Below are positions 1 to 5,866 of a stretch of DNA of 11,457 bases, in pieces. Position 1 is the stretch's first letter; each line of letters begins with the position of its first letter. The notes under the pieces are model-generated. The model was not told the DNA's origin. It saw only the letters and a list, made by a program, of their open reading frames with translations, and searched no databases. A program made the position numbers and the translations under genes. The DNA is from Calditrichota bacterium (GTDB lineage Bacteria > Calditrichota > Calditrichia > RBG-13-44-9), in the NCBI GenBank assembly GCA_024276455.1, contig JAJRXE010000317.1, forward strand, positions 1 to 11,457, read 5' to 3'.

Positions 1-425
1 GACCATTTAACCGCTTTCAGGGTCACTTCCCGGGAGGTCTGATCCGTTTTTTTTACCGTCACCAGACAATCGATTTCCACCCGGTCGCCCTGATTTAACA
101 CCCCGGGTTTGAACAGCAACAGCAGCCCCTCGGGTACAAACTGCCAGGCAATAACCGAATCATCCTCCGGCACCGTGAGCAGGTTTTGCAACCACATCGA
201 ATTCCCATTTATTTTCACCGTAAAAGGCACCGGCAGTAACCCCTCGGGTAATTCCAGCACAAACGCTCCATCGGCAGCCACCGGGGCGACAAAATCGAAT
301 TTCAACTCCCAATCGTAGCGGGTGTTGGGGATGGGGTTCATCTGGACGGCGATGTCCCCTGTTTGGGCAAAAACCGGCAGGTAGATGAGAAGCAACAACA
401 AATTAAAAACCAATATTTTCTTCAT
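1..425 (-). CDS. Secreted protein of unknown function, N-terminal 141 codons (cut by left edge)
   Basis: The frame opens with ATG at 425 and stays open to the window edge, so the C-terminus is missing. It begins MKKILVFNLLLLLIYLPVFA followed by Gln-Thr, a textbook signal peptide: two lysines, a hydrophobic core of about 15 residues and a likely signal peptidase I cut after VFA (residue 20). The visible mature part alternates hydrophobic and polar residues with many Val, Pro and Gly (for example LELPEGLLPVPFTVKING), which fits beta-sandwich or Ig-like extracellular folds. I do not recognise a family. A Shine-Dalgarno GGAG (plus-strand CTCC at 433-436) sits 7 bases ahead of the ATG and supports this start. 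The gene follows the TPR gene after 103 bases holding its own candidate promoter and a CRP-like palindrome, so it may be separately regulated. Whether it carries a T9SS sorting tail cannot be seen here. Confidence 0.82.
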   Translation of the reverse strand, partial: MKKILVFNLLLLLIYLPVFAQTGDIAVQMNPIPNTRYDWELKFDFVAPVAADGAFVLELPEGLLPVPFTVKINGNSMWLQNLLTVPEDDSVIAWQFVPEGLLLLFKPGVLNQGDRVEIDCLVTVKKTDQTSREVTLKAVKW

Positions 426-445
426 GGAAGAACTCCATTTTTTAC

Positions 446-495
446 TCATGGCAAAATATTTGATTAACCGTATCCCCGGTGTGACTCTTATCACA
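446..495 (-). promoter_or_regulatory. CRP/FNR-family operator and overlapping promoter of the left-edge secreted protein gene
   Basis: Plus-strand bases 480-495 read TGTGACTCTTATCACA, a perfect TGTGA-N6-TCACA palindrome, which is the core consensus of the E. coli CRP operator. Its centre (487.5) lies 41.5 bases before position 446. If 446 is the transcription start, the -10 hexamer falls at 453-458 and reads TATTTT on the minus strand (4 of 6 match to TATAAT). A class II CRP-type activator sits at exactly this spacing. The implied leader is about 21 bases and contains the GGAG ribosome site. The palindrome and spacing are seen directly; that a CRP-family protein binds here is inference, since the window encodes no such regulator. 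It could also act as a short hairpin (5-bp stem, 6-base loop), but no T tract follows it on the minus strand. Confidence 0.5.
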
Positions 496-528
496 GGTGC
501 CTTAGACGAAATACCATAACGTTCCCTT

Positions 529-1686
529 TTACTTTACAACCGCTTTAATGAGCGACAAAAATTCCCTGCCGTCATTTTTCACCAACCGCAGATTTTTTTG
601 TGCCTTCTGGTAACGGGGATTGATTTCGGTGGCTTCTTCAAAATTTTTCCAGCCCTCTAAAAAATGCTCCCGGCAAAGCATCAGGTGATTCAACGCCAAA
701 AAATTCCACATATCGGCATAGTTCGGATATTGTTTCAGAATCTGGGAAAACTTTTTCTCATAATCTTTCAGAACTGCCCGATTTAACCGATCGGGTAAAT
801 AGCGCAAAATCAAGTAAAATTCGTACCCAATTAATTCCGGAGGCATTTTCTTAAAATAAAATTTTTGACGAAAATCCTGTAACGCTGACTGGGCGCGATT
901 AATATTTCTGCCCTTCAGTTCTCGTAAGATGCTGGTTACAAATGGTTTTTCCGTCGGACTGGAAATTTTTCTTAGCTTCTGAAACAGCAGAATTAAAAAA
1001 TCGATGTTTTTGGTAATCTCTTTTTCCTTACGCGGATCCATCTGCAAGAAAAGAATTCTTTCCAGGATGGCGGTACCGAGATTGGCGTACGCTTCTTTGT
1101 ACTCGGGATTTAATTTAATGGCGTGCCGGAACTGGTCGAGCGCCTTGAGGTAGTTCTTTTGCTCCAGGAACAGCAGTCCGATAAAATTGTACAGATCGGG
1201 ATATTCGATGCCTTTTCGAACCAGCGGTTCCAGCACGTGCAGGGCATCGCGCAGGCGCTTTTGCCCCCAGAAACAGCGCGCCAGGTAAATGTGATTGTTG
1301 GGGTCCTCAGGATCGATGTCCACGGCTCGCATTAAATGTTGTTGCGCTTTGTCAAAAATGTGGAAGGTGTAAAAAAGGGCTCCCAGACGGCGATGCGAAA
1401 CGGCATGATCTTCTTTCATGATGATCCTGGACAGTTCAAAGAACGTCTCGAAACGGGAGATGACTTTCTGATGGAAATCCTCCACCATTCGCCGCAGGCG
1501 CGACTCCAGCCGCGGAACTTCCTCGCTTTTCTGACGCCTTTCGTAACGGTCAATTTCCACAAATAACAAACGTCCTTTCTCAAAAATTTCGGTCCGAATT
1601 GCGCCGGTTTCGATATTCGTCGCGGTCTGTAAGTGAAATTCACGCCCGTTGATTGAAACAATTTGATTTAAACCAATATCTGCCAT
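529..1686 (-). CDS. TPR protein with an N-terminal FHLQT-type domain, probably cytoplasmic
   Basis: The protein has 385 residues from ATG at 1686. The frame can be extended to a TTG at 1719, but a good promoter ends just before 1700, so the ATG start is preferred. Residues 1-52 form a small beta-rich segment (NGREFHLQTATN, then IRTEIFEKGRLL) resembling a short domain I have seen at the start of other bacterial proteins with the pattern fHiQTe...T.iF..G.il; I cannot name it. Residues 53-90 are charged and probably helical. TPR-like helix pairs follow at about 94-128, 130-163 and 164-197 (for example YLKALDQFRHAIKLNPEYKE). A helical middle follows, and a final TPR-like unit lies at about 324-360 (NFEEATEINPRYQKA). 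There is no signal peptide or membrane segment. TPRs mediate protein contacts; the partner is unknown. It seems to be a separate transcription unit from the M16/TPR genes upstream. Its leader is only about 14 bases, with no Shine-Dalgarno sequence. Confidence 0.85.
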   Translation of the reverse strand: MADIGLNQIVSINGREFHLQTATNIETGAIRTEIFEKGRLLFVEIDRYERRQKSEEVPRLESRLRRMVEDFHQKVISRFETFFELSRIIMKEDHAVSHRRLGALFYTFHIFDKAQQHLMRAVDIDPEDPNNHIYLARCFWGQKRLRDALHVLEPLVRKGIEYPDLYNFIGLLFLEQKNYLKALDQFRHAIKLNPEYKEAYANLGTAILERILFLQMDPRKEKEITKNIDFLILLFQKLRKISSPTEKPFVTSILRELKGRNINRAQSALQDFRQKFYFKKMPPELIGYEFYLILRYLPDRLNRAVLKDYEKKFSQILKQYPNYADMWNFLALNHLMLCREHFLEGWKNFEEATEINPRYQKAQKNLRLVKNDGREFLSLIKAVVK

Positions 1687-1706
1687 GGACGTTGTTATTT
1701 TTGTTA

Positions 1707-1735
1707 AATATAACCACAATACGCCGAGAATTCAA
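1707..1735 (-). promoter_or_regulatory. Sigma70-type promoter for the 385-residue TPR gene
   Basis: On the minus strand a -35 element TTGAAT (plus 1730-1735; 4 of 6 to TTGACA) is followed after exactly 17 bases by a -10 element TATATT (plus 1707-1712; 5 of 6 to TATAAT). The predicted transcription start near 1700 gives a leader of about 14 bases to the ATG at 1686. This places the TTG at 1719 upstream of the transcript and argues against the longer reading frame. The hexamers and spacing are read directly; activity is inferred, and the housekeeping sigma factor of some FCB lineages prefers different motifs. Confidence 0.5.
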
Positions 1736-1842
1736 CTTGATTTCTTGGAATTAACGGAAAGCAAAATTCCTGCAACCACTTGAATTTTTCAAACTTAGCT
1801 CGTTTCGCTTGCGGCACCCGATTCGCCTTTCCCGCCTGTTAC

Positions 1843-1960
1843 AAAAAAACAACTTTTCCGACTCGTTTTCCGGCGAGCCGGCCATTTTTTTTTGAGCTGG
1901 CAGAATTAATTCCGCGCAGCCGCTATTTTCTGAAACACCTCTGTATTGTCGAACGAGTCG
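1843..1960 (-). other. Structured 3' region after the membrane TPR gene (long inverted repeat, inner hairpins, T tract)
   Basis: Directly after the TAG stop (1961-1963), the minus strand reads CGACTCGTT (plus 1952-1960), and its exact reverse complement AACGAGTCG lies 84 bases on (plus 1859-1867), giving a 9-bp closing stem. Inside are two smaller inverted repeats: one around GAATTAATTC (about 1904-1919, one mismatch) and CCGGCGAGCCGG (about 1871-1882). Nine bases beyond the closing stem the minus strand has a run of seven T (plus 1843-1849). This could be a branched 3' UTR ending in an unusual terminator. A 9-bp inverted repeat at this distance is expected a few times by chance in 11 kb, so confidence is low. 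The rest of the gap (1736-1842) shows no gene. Confidence 0.25.
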
Positions 1961-3097
1961 CTATTTTTCTTTAGAAAGCGCGTCGGATTGCACTTGCTCC
2001 AATTTCTTGGCGGCAAGGTGGCGGATTTCGAGGGCGCGTTTAAGCTTTTTGCGGGCTCTTTGACGCACGGACCCGGAAACCGGGAGGCGCAACGCTTCGT
2101 CCGACCAGTGGTAGGCCGCCGCCCAATCCGCTTTCTTACAACTAATGTCTGCCAGTTTTACCAGACATTCCAGCTCGTTGTAATGGTTGTTTTTCGGAAG
2201 ACGGCGAATTTCCTCCAACAACTCCCGGTACAGGCGTTCACTCAATTCCCATTTTTCACAGCGGTAAGCTGCGGCAACCAGCGTCCATTTAAAAAAACGG
2301 CTGCGCGGAAACTGGGCCAGATTTTCTCGGGAAAGGCGCACCGCTTCCTCACACCGCCCGGCGTCCATTAAAATCCAGGCCAGCTGGTCGCGGGCAATCC
2401 AGTGTACCAACCGCCCTTTTTCAATAGCTTTCCACACCATTTGAATTCCCTTTTGCCGTTCGTCCGAGACAAACGGGAGCCAGAGCACGATCCGGGATTT
2501 GGCCCCCTTCCAGTACTTGAAGCTGCCAATTCCCAGATAGGCATCGTACAGGGTACTATCCTGCGCCACCGCCGTTTCAAGCAAATTCGCTCCCCGGAGC
2601 GCATGGCGGTAAGCAGCTAACCAGTCTCCCAGCTTGGACTCCATGAAACTGCGGTACAGGTAAATGCTGCCTTCGTAGAAGAAATTCCAGGCATCGGCCC
2701 GGCCGCTTTCGCGAAGAACACGAGCCCGCACCAGCGCGGAATCCATCAGGGCATAAAACAAATCCACCCGGGAATAGTCCTCTGCATCCAGCATGCGGGA
2801 CTGCAAAGTGGCCGCCTGGTAAAAATAGCCAATCGGAGAATCCGGATGACGCCGGACCAGCTCTCCAAATAACTCAAATGCTTTCTCAAATTCGTTGTTA
2901 ATGGTTAATTCAATTCCTTTTAGGATGACTTCCCGAATTTTGGGATTCTCAGGGGTCGGAGTAACCAGAGACACCGGAACCGCCCGACCGGCAAAAAGCG
3001 AAAACTGTATGCCGAGCAGCAGAACTCCCGCCACAATAGCGCCAATTTCCCGGCGACCATTTCGCCTTATTTGTTTCCCTCGCGCCAGCATGGTCAT
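1961..3097 (-). CDS. Membrane-anchored or exported TPR protein
   Basis: The protein has 378 residues, starting ATG at 3097; a second in-frame ATG two codons later (3091) is equally possible. The N-terminus is basic (RGKQIRRNGRRE) followed by a hydrophobic stretch at about residues 18-36 (IGAIVAGVLLLGIQFSLFAG), so it is either a signal peptide cut near FAG or an N-terminal anchor with the rest in the periplasm. TPR-like helical pairs run through the remainder: about 53-86 (NNEFEKAFELFGELVRRHPD), 87-130, 160-195, 235-268 (DAGRCEEAVRLSRENLAQFP), 270-300 and 310-340. The piece LPFVSDERQKGIQMVWKAIE is typical of exported TPR proteins I have seen in envelope contexts, but I cannot name the family. 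The start directly follows the TAA of the inactive M16 gene (3098-3100) with no spacer, implying translational coupling and membership of the same operon. A likely role is as a scaffold for the neighbouring peptidases; this is inference. Confidence 0.87.
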   Translation of the reverse strand: MTMLARGKQIRRNGRREIGAIVAGVLLLGIQFSLFAGRAVPVSLVTPTPENPKIREVILKGIELTINNEFEKAFELFGELVRRHPDSPIGYFYQAATLQSRMLDAEDYSRVDLFYALMDSALVRARVLRESGRADAWNFFYEGSIYLYRSFMESKLGDWLAAYRHALRGANLLETAVAQDSTLYDAYLGIGSFKYWKGAKSRIVLWLPFVSDERQKGIQMVWKAIEKGRLVHWIARDQLAWILMDAGRCEEAVRLSRENLAQFPRSRFFKWTLVAAAYRCEKWELSERLYRELLEEIRRLPKNNHYNELECLVKLADISCKKADWAAAYHWSDEALRLPVSGSVRQRARKKLKRALEIRHLAAKKLEQVQSDALSKEK

Positions 3098-4456
3098 TTA
3101 ACGAATCCGCCTGTCTTCCGCATCAAAGACTTGCAGCGAACCAAAACTCTCCAGCTCGCGCTCAATCTTTTCCGCATCGCCCACCACCACAATCGCCAGG
3201 TTCTCCAGGTCCAGATATTTTTGGGTCACTTCCATGACATCCTCGCCGCTAACCCGCTCAATCAAATCCAGATACTGGTCCCAGTATTGTTCGGGAAGTT
3301 CGTAAAGATGTTGTCGCAAACTCAGCGCCGCGATGGAAGAAGGGGTCTCATTCTGGAGCGGGAAAATGCCCACCAGGTAGCGTTTGGCGTTCTCCAATTC
3401 TTCGGCGGAAACCGCCTCGGTGCGGATTTTGTGAAACTGCTCCAGAAAGCCTTCCAGAGCGCGGACGGTCATTTCGGTGCGGACTTCCGCCGCAGCCTGC
3501 CAGCTCCCGGCTTCTTTTAAGGTGTACAGGTAGCTGGAAGCGCTGTAGGTGTAGCCTTTCTCCTCCCGCAAATACATAAATAGTCGTCCGGAAGCGCTGC
3601 CTCCCAGGATTTTGTTCATCACCAGCATTCGCTCGTAATCCGGGTGATTGCGGGGAAAGAGACGATTCCCCAGCAGTAAGGTGGACTGCTGCGATGCCGG
3701 ACGATTAATCAGGTAAACCGTTCGTCCGGATGCCGGCGCCGGAGCAACCTGTTGGTGGGACGGCGGAATGCGGGGCTCCCAATCGCCAAAATATTTTTCC
3801 GCCCAGCGAATGGCCTCCTGTTCGCGAATATCTCCGGCCAGCACCAGATACGCCTGGGCGGGCACAAAAAAGTCCCGCCAGAAAGTCTGCAAATCTGTCC
3901 GGGCGACATTTTGCAACGACCCGGTGGTTTTGTAATGGCTGTAAGGATGCGGCGAGAACATCACCCGGTTCATCCGCCGGTGGGCCAAAAAGTTGGGCGA
4001 GCTTTTTTCATTCTCCAGATTGGCAATAGCCTTGGCCCGTTCTTTCTCCACCTCCTCTTCCGGGAAAACCGGTCGGCGCACCACCTCACTCACCAGCTCG
4101 AGTCCGTTTTCCACGAACTCCGCAAGAAATTCGCCAAACACAAAGAAGAAATCCTCGCTAACCATTACTTCCAGCTCGGCTCCCATAAAATCGATCATTT
4201 CCACAATTTCGCGGTAAGTGTGCTGGCGGGTCCCTTTCTTCAGGGTGGCGGCCAACAATTCGTTCAATCCGATTTTACCTTGCGGGTCCGCTTTACTTCC
4301 AAAATCGAATCCCACTCGAAAATAAACCTTCGGCACTCTGGCTTGCTCAATCACCAGAAGAGTCAACCCATTGGGAAGGGTTCGCTTTTTAACTCCCGGA
4401 AAACGGAATTTGATTAGCCGGGGATCGATGGGTGGTTGTATCTTGGAAGATTTCAT
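3098..4456 (-). CDS. M16 family (insulinase-like) non-catalytic subunit with Arg/Tyr pair
   Basis: The protein has 452 residues and the two-lobe M16B layout. The N-terminal lobe opens with RTLPNGLTLLVIEQARVPKV. Where active members have HxxEH, this one reads GLNELLAATLKKGT: aligned to GLAHLLEHMLxKGT, the ligands become Glu66, Ala69 and Ala70, so it cannot hold catalytic zinc. The C-terminal lobe keeps the signature GGSASGRLFMYLREEKGYTY (about 285-304) with the conserved Arg297 and Tyr304 that bind the substrate backbone in the family. It should therefore be the substrate-binding partner of the zinc-bearing protein encoded just upstream. No signal peptide is visible (start MKSSKIQPPIDPRLIKF). 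The start at 4456 is supported by AAGGA (plus TCCTT at 4464-4468), 7 bases upstream. The gene lies 55 bases after the catalytic M16 gene, and its TAA abuts the ATG of the TPR gene. Confidence 0.93.
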   Translation of the reverse strand: MKSSKIQPPIDPRLIKFRFPGVKKRTLPNGLTLLVIEQARVPKVYFRVGFDFGSKADPQGKIGLNELLAATLKKGTRQHTYREIVEMIDFMGAELEVMVSEDFFFVFGEFLAEFVENGLELVSEVVRRPVFPEEEVEKERAKAIANLENEKSSPNFLAHRRMNRVMFSPHPYSHYKTTGSLQNVARTDLQTFWRDFFVPAQAYLVLAGDIREQEAIRWAEKYFGDWEPRIPPSHQQVAPAPASGRTVYLINRPASQQSTLLLGNRLFPRNHPDYERMLVMNKILGGSASGRLFMYLREEKGYTYSASSYLYTLKEAGSWQAAAEVRTEMTVRALEGFLEQFHKIRTEAVSAEELENAKRYLVGIFPLQNETPSSIAALSLRQHLYELPEQYWDQYLDLIERVSGEDVMEVTQKYLDLENLAIVVVGDAEKIERELESFGSLQVFDAEDRRIR

Positions 4457-4511
4457 TGTTTATTCCTTTACCATTTTTTCCTTGACGCCGCAGTGTTTTT
4501 TGCTTCTCGCT

Positions 4512-5798
4512 TCAAACAGCCGCTTGGTTGGCAGCGGGGAGGATTTCAATCACCGAGCGGTTCGTTTTCACCAGATAATGCCGGGCGACCCGCACAATGT
4601 CTTCCCGGGAAACGGCTAAAAACCGGTCCAGCTCCCGGAAAAACCAGGCGGCGTCTCCAAACAGCATTTCGTAAAAACAGAGATGGTCGGCCCGTCCGCG
4701 GGCGGTTTCCAGATGCGCCACAAACTCGGCCTTGATTTTATTTTTCGCCTTCCGAACCTCCTGGTCCGTGACGCCCTGTTCCTGAATGATTCGAAGGGCA
4801 TTTTCAATCTCCTGCTCCGCCTCGCCAATGGCATGCCCGGGTTGAATCTGGGCGAAGGCAAAGAAAAGAGCCGCGTCGAACTTCCCATCCCGACCGCCCA
4901 TCAGGTGCAGAGCCAGCTGTTTTTCCTCCACCAGCAGGTGTTGCAAACGAGAGCTTTCGCCGTCGAACAGAATCTTTTCCAGGAGCGCCAGGGGGTAAAA
5001 ATCCGGGTGGGTGCGACCCGGCACATGGTAGGCCACCAGATACGCCGGGAAAGGAGCAAAGGGATCGTGGTACTGGCGACGTTTTTCGGCGGTTTGAGGG
5101 GGTTCTTTGACGATTAAGGGAGGTACTGGCTCCCCGGCGGGGATGGGAGCAAAATAGCGTTCAATGAACTCCCTCGCTCGCTCCACCTCAAAATCGCCCA
5201 CCACGGACAAAATCGCATTATTGGGACGGTAATACCTATCGTGGAAAGCACGCACGTCCTCCAGACTGGCATTGTCCAGATCTTCCATGCTGCCAATCAG
5301 AGAGTGCTTGTAGGGAAAGGTTTCGTAGGCCAGTTCGTCTTTCAGTTCAAACAACACCGGCACGTAGGGCTGATTGTCGATGCGCTGGCGGCGTTCCTCT
5401 TTCACCGTTTCGCGCTGGTTGCGGAAATTTTTCTCCGAAAGGTCCAGCGAACGCATGCGGTCTGCTTCCAGCCAGAGCACCAGCTCCAGCTGATTGGCGG
5501 GCACCACCTCCCAGTAGTTGGTCCGATCGTGACTGGTGGAACCGTTCACCGAGCCACCTACATCGCTAATTATTTTCAAGTGCTGTGCTTTGCCCACATT
5601 TTCCGACCCTTCGAACATCATGTGCTCGAACAGGTGGGCGAATCCGCTTTTGCCGGGTTCCTCGTTTTTAGACCCCACCCTGTACCACAAATCAACCGCC
5701 ACCACCGGATGAGAATTGTCCGGCAGAAGTAAAACGGTCAACCCATTTTTCAATTGGTAGCGAATCAGGCGACGTGCCCACGTTTGCATCTGATCCAT
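4512..5798 (-). CDS. M16 family zinc metallopeptidase, catalytic subunit (HxxEH)
   Basis: The protein has 428 residues from ATG at 5798; an in-frame ATG at 5819 would add seven residues (MKKGNNL). The later start is preferred because AAAAGGA lies 9 bases ahead of it, whereas the earlier ATG has no convincing ribosome site. The inverted zinc motif HLFEH is at residues 55-59, followed by MMFEGS as usual in bacterial M16B enzymes. The third ligand should be Glu134 or Glu135 in VKEERR, about 76 residues on. The C-terminal lobe has SSRLQHLLVEEKQLAL, aligning exactly with SGRLFMYLREEKGYTY in the partner, but Val290 replaces the conserved Arg and Leu297 the conserved Tyr. Zinc site and substrate-binding pair are thus split between two proteins, as known for some bacterial M16B heterodimers. 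No signal peptide is apparent. It is 68 bases downstream of the PorU-like gene (47 if the first ATG is used), probably in the same operon. The natural substrate is unknown. Confidence 0.94.
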   Translation of the reverse strand: MDQMQTWARRLIRYQLKNGLTVLLLPDNSHPVVAVDLWYRVGSKNEEPGKSGFAHLFEHMMFEGSENVGKAQHLKIISDVGGSVNGSTSHDRTNYWEVVPANQLELVLWLEADRMRSLDLSEKNFRNQRETVKEERRQRIDNQPYVPVLFELKDELAYETFPYKHSLIGSMEDLDNASLEDVRAFHDRYYRPNNAILSVVGDFEVERAREFIERYFAPIPAGEPVPPLIVKEPPQTAEKRRQYHDPFAPFPAYLVAYHVPGRTHPDFYPLALLEKILFDGESSRLQHLLVEEKQLALHLMGGRDGKFDAALFFAFAQIQPGHAIGEAEQEIENALRIIQEQGVTDQEVRKAKNKIKAEFVAHLETARGRADHLCFYEMLFGDAAWFFRELDRFLAVSREDIVRVARHYLVKTNRSVIEILPAANQAAV

Positions 5799-5813
5799 CA
5801 GATTGTTTCCTTT
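5799..5813 (-). promoter_or_regulatory. Ribosome binding site deciding the start of the catalytic M16 gene
   Basis: The minus strand carries an AAAAGGA tract (plus-strand TCC at 5808-5810 followed by Ts), leaving 9 bases before the ATG at 5798. It overlaps the first codons of the longer reading frame that begins at 5819. The upstream ATG has only AT-rich sequence (CTAAAAATCG) before it, so the downstream ATG is the better start. Confidence 0.5.
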
Positions 5814-5851
5814 TTTCATCGATTTTTAGCGTCCATTCGGCAACCGGCCCC

Positions 5852-5866
5852 GGAGGCGTTCCCTCC
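5852..5866 (-). other. Intercistronic hairpin touching the stop codon of the PorU-like gene
   Basis: The minus strand reads GGAGG-GAACG-CCTCC immediately after the TGA (5867-5869): a 5-bp G/C-rich stem with a 5-base loop. No T tract follows, so it is unlikely to be an intrinsic terminator. It might protect the upstream message from 3' decay or adjust expression of the downstream M16 genes. The GGAGG arm resembles a ribosome site but no start codon lies at the right distance. Confidence 0.3.

Noticed and set aside
480..495. The TGTGA/TCACA palindrome read as a terminator for the TPR gene
   Set aside because: The stem is only 5 bp, is not G/C rich and has no following T tract on the minus strand; the operator reading explains its sequence and position better.
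1687..1719. Longer start (TTG at 1719) for the 385-residue TPR protein
   Set aside because: The extra residues lie within or upstream of the predicted transcription start region (-10 at 1707-1712), and ATG at 1686 is the stronger start codon.
1869..1892. Hairpin CCGGCGAGCCGG followed by nine T on the plus strand, resembling a plus-strand terminator
   Set aside because: No plus-strand gene ends here, and a 2-base loop would force the stem to open. It is more likely part of the minus-strand 3' structure or chance.
3752..4417. A 221-codon plus-strand open frame antisense to the inactive M16 gene
   Set aside because: The opposite strand encodes an M16 protein with clear family signatures over the whole stretch; the antisense product has no domain-like pattern.
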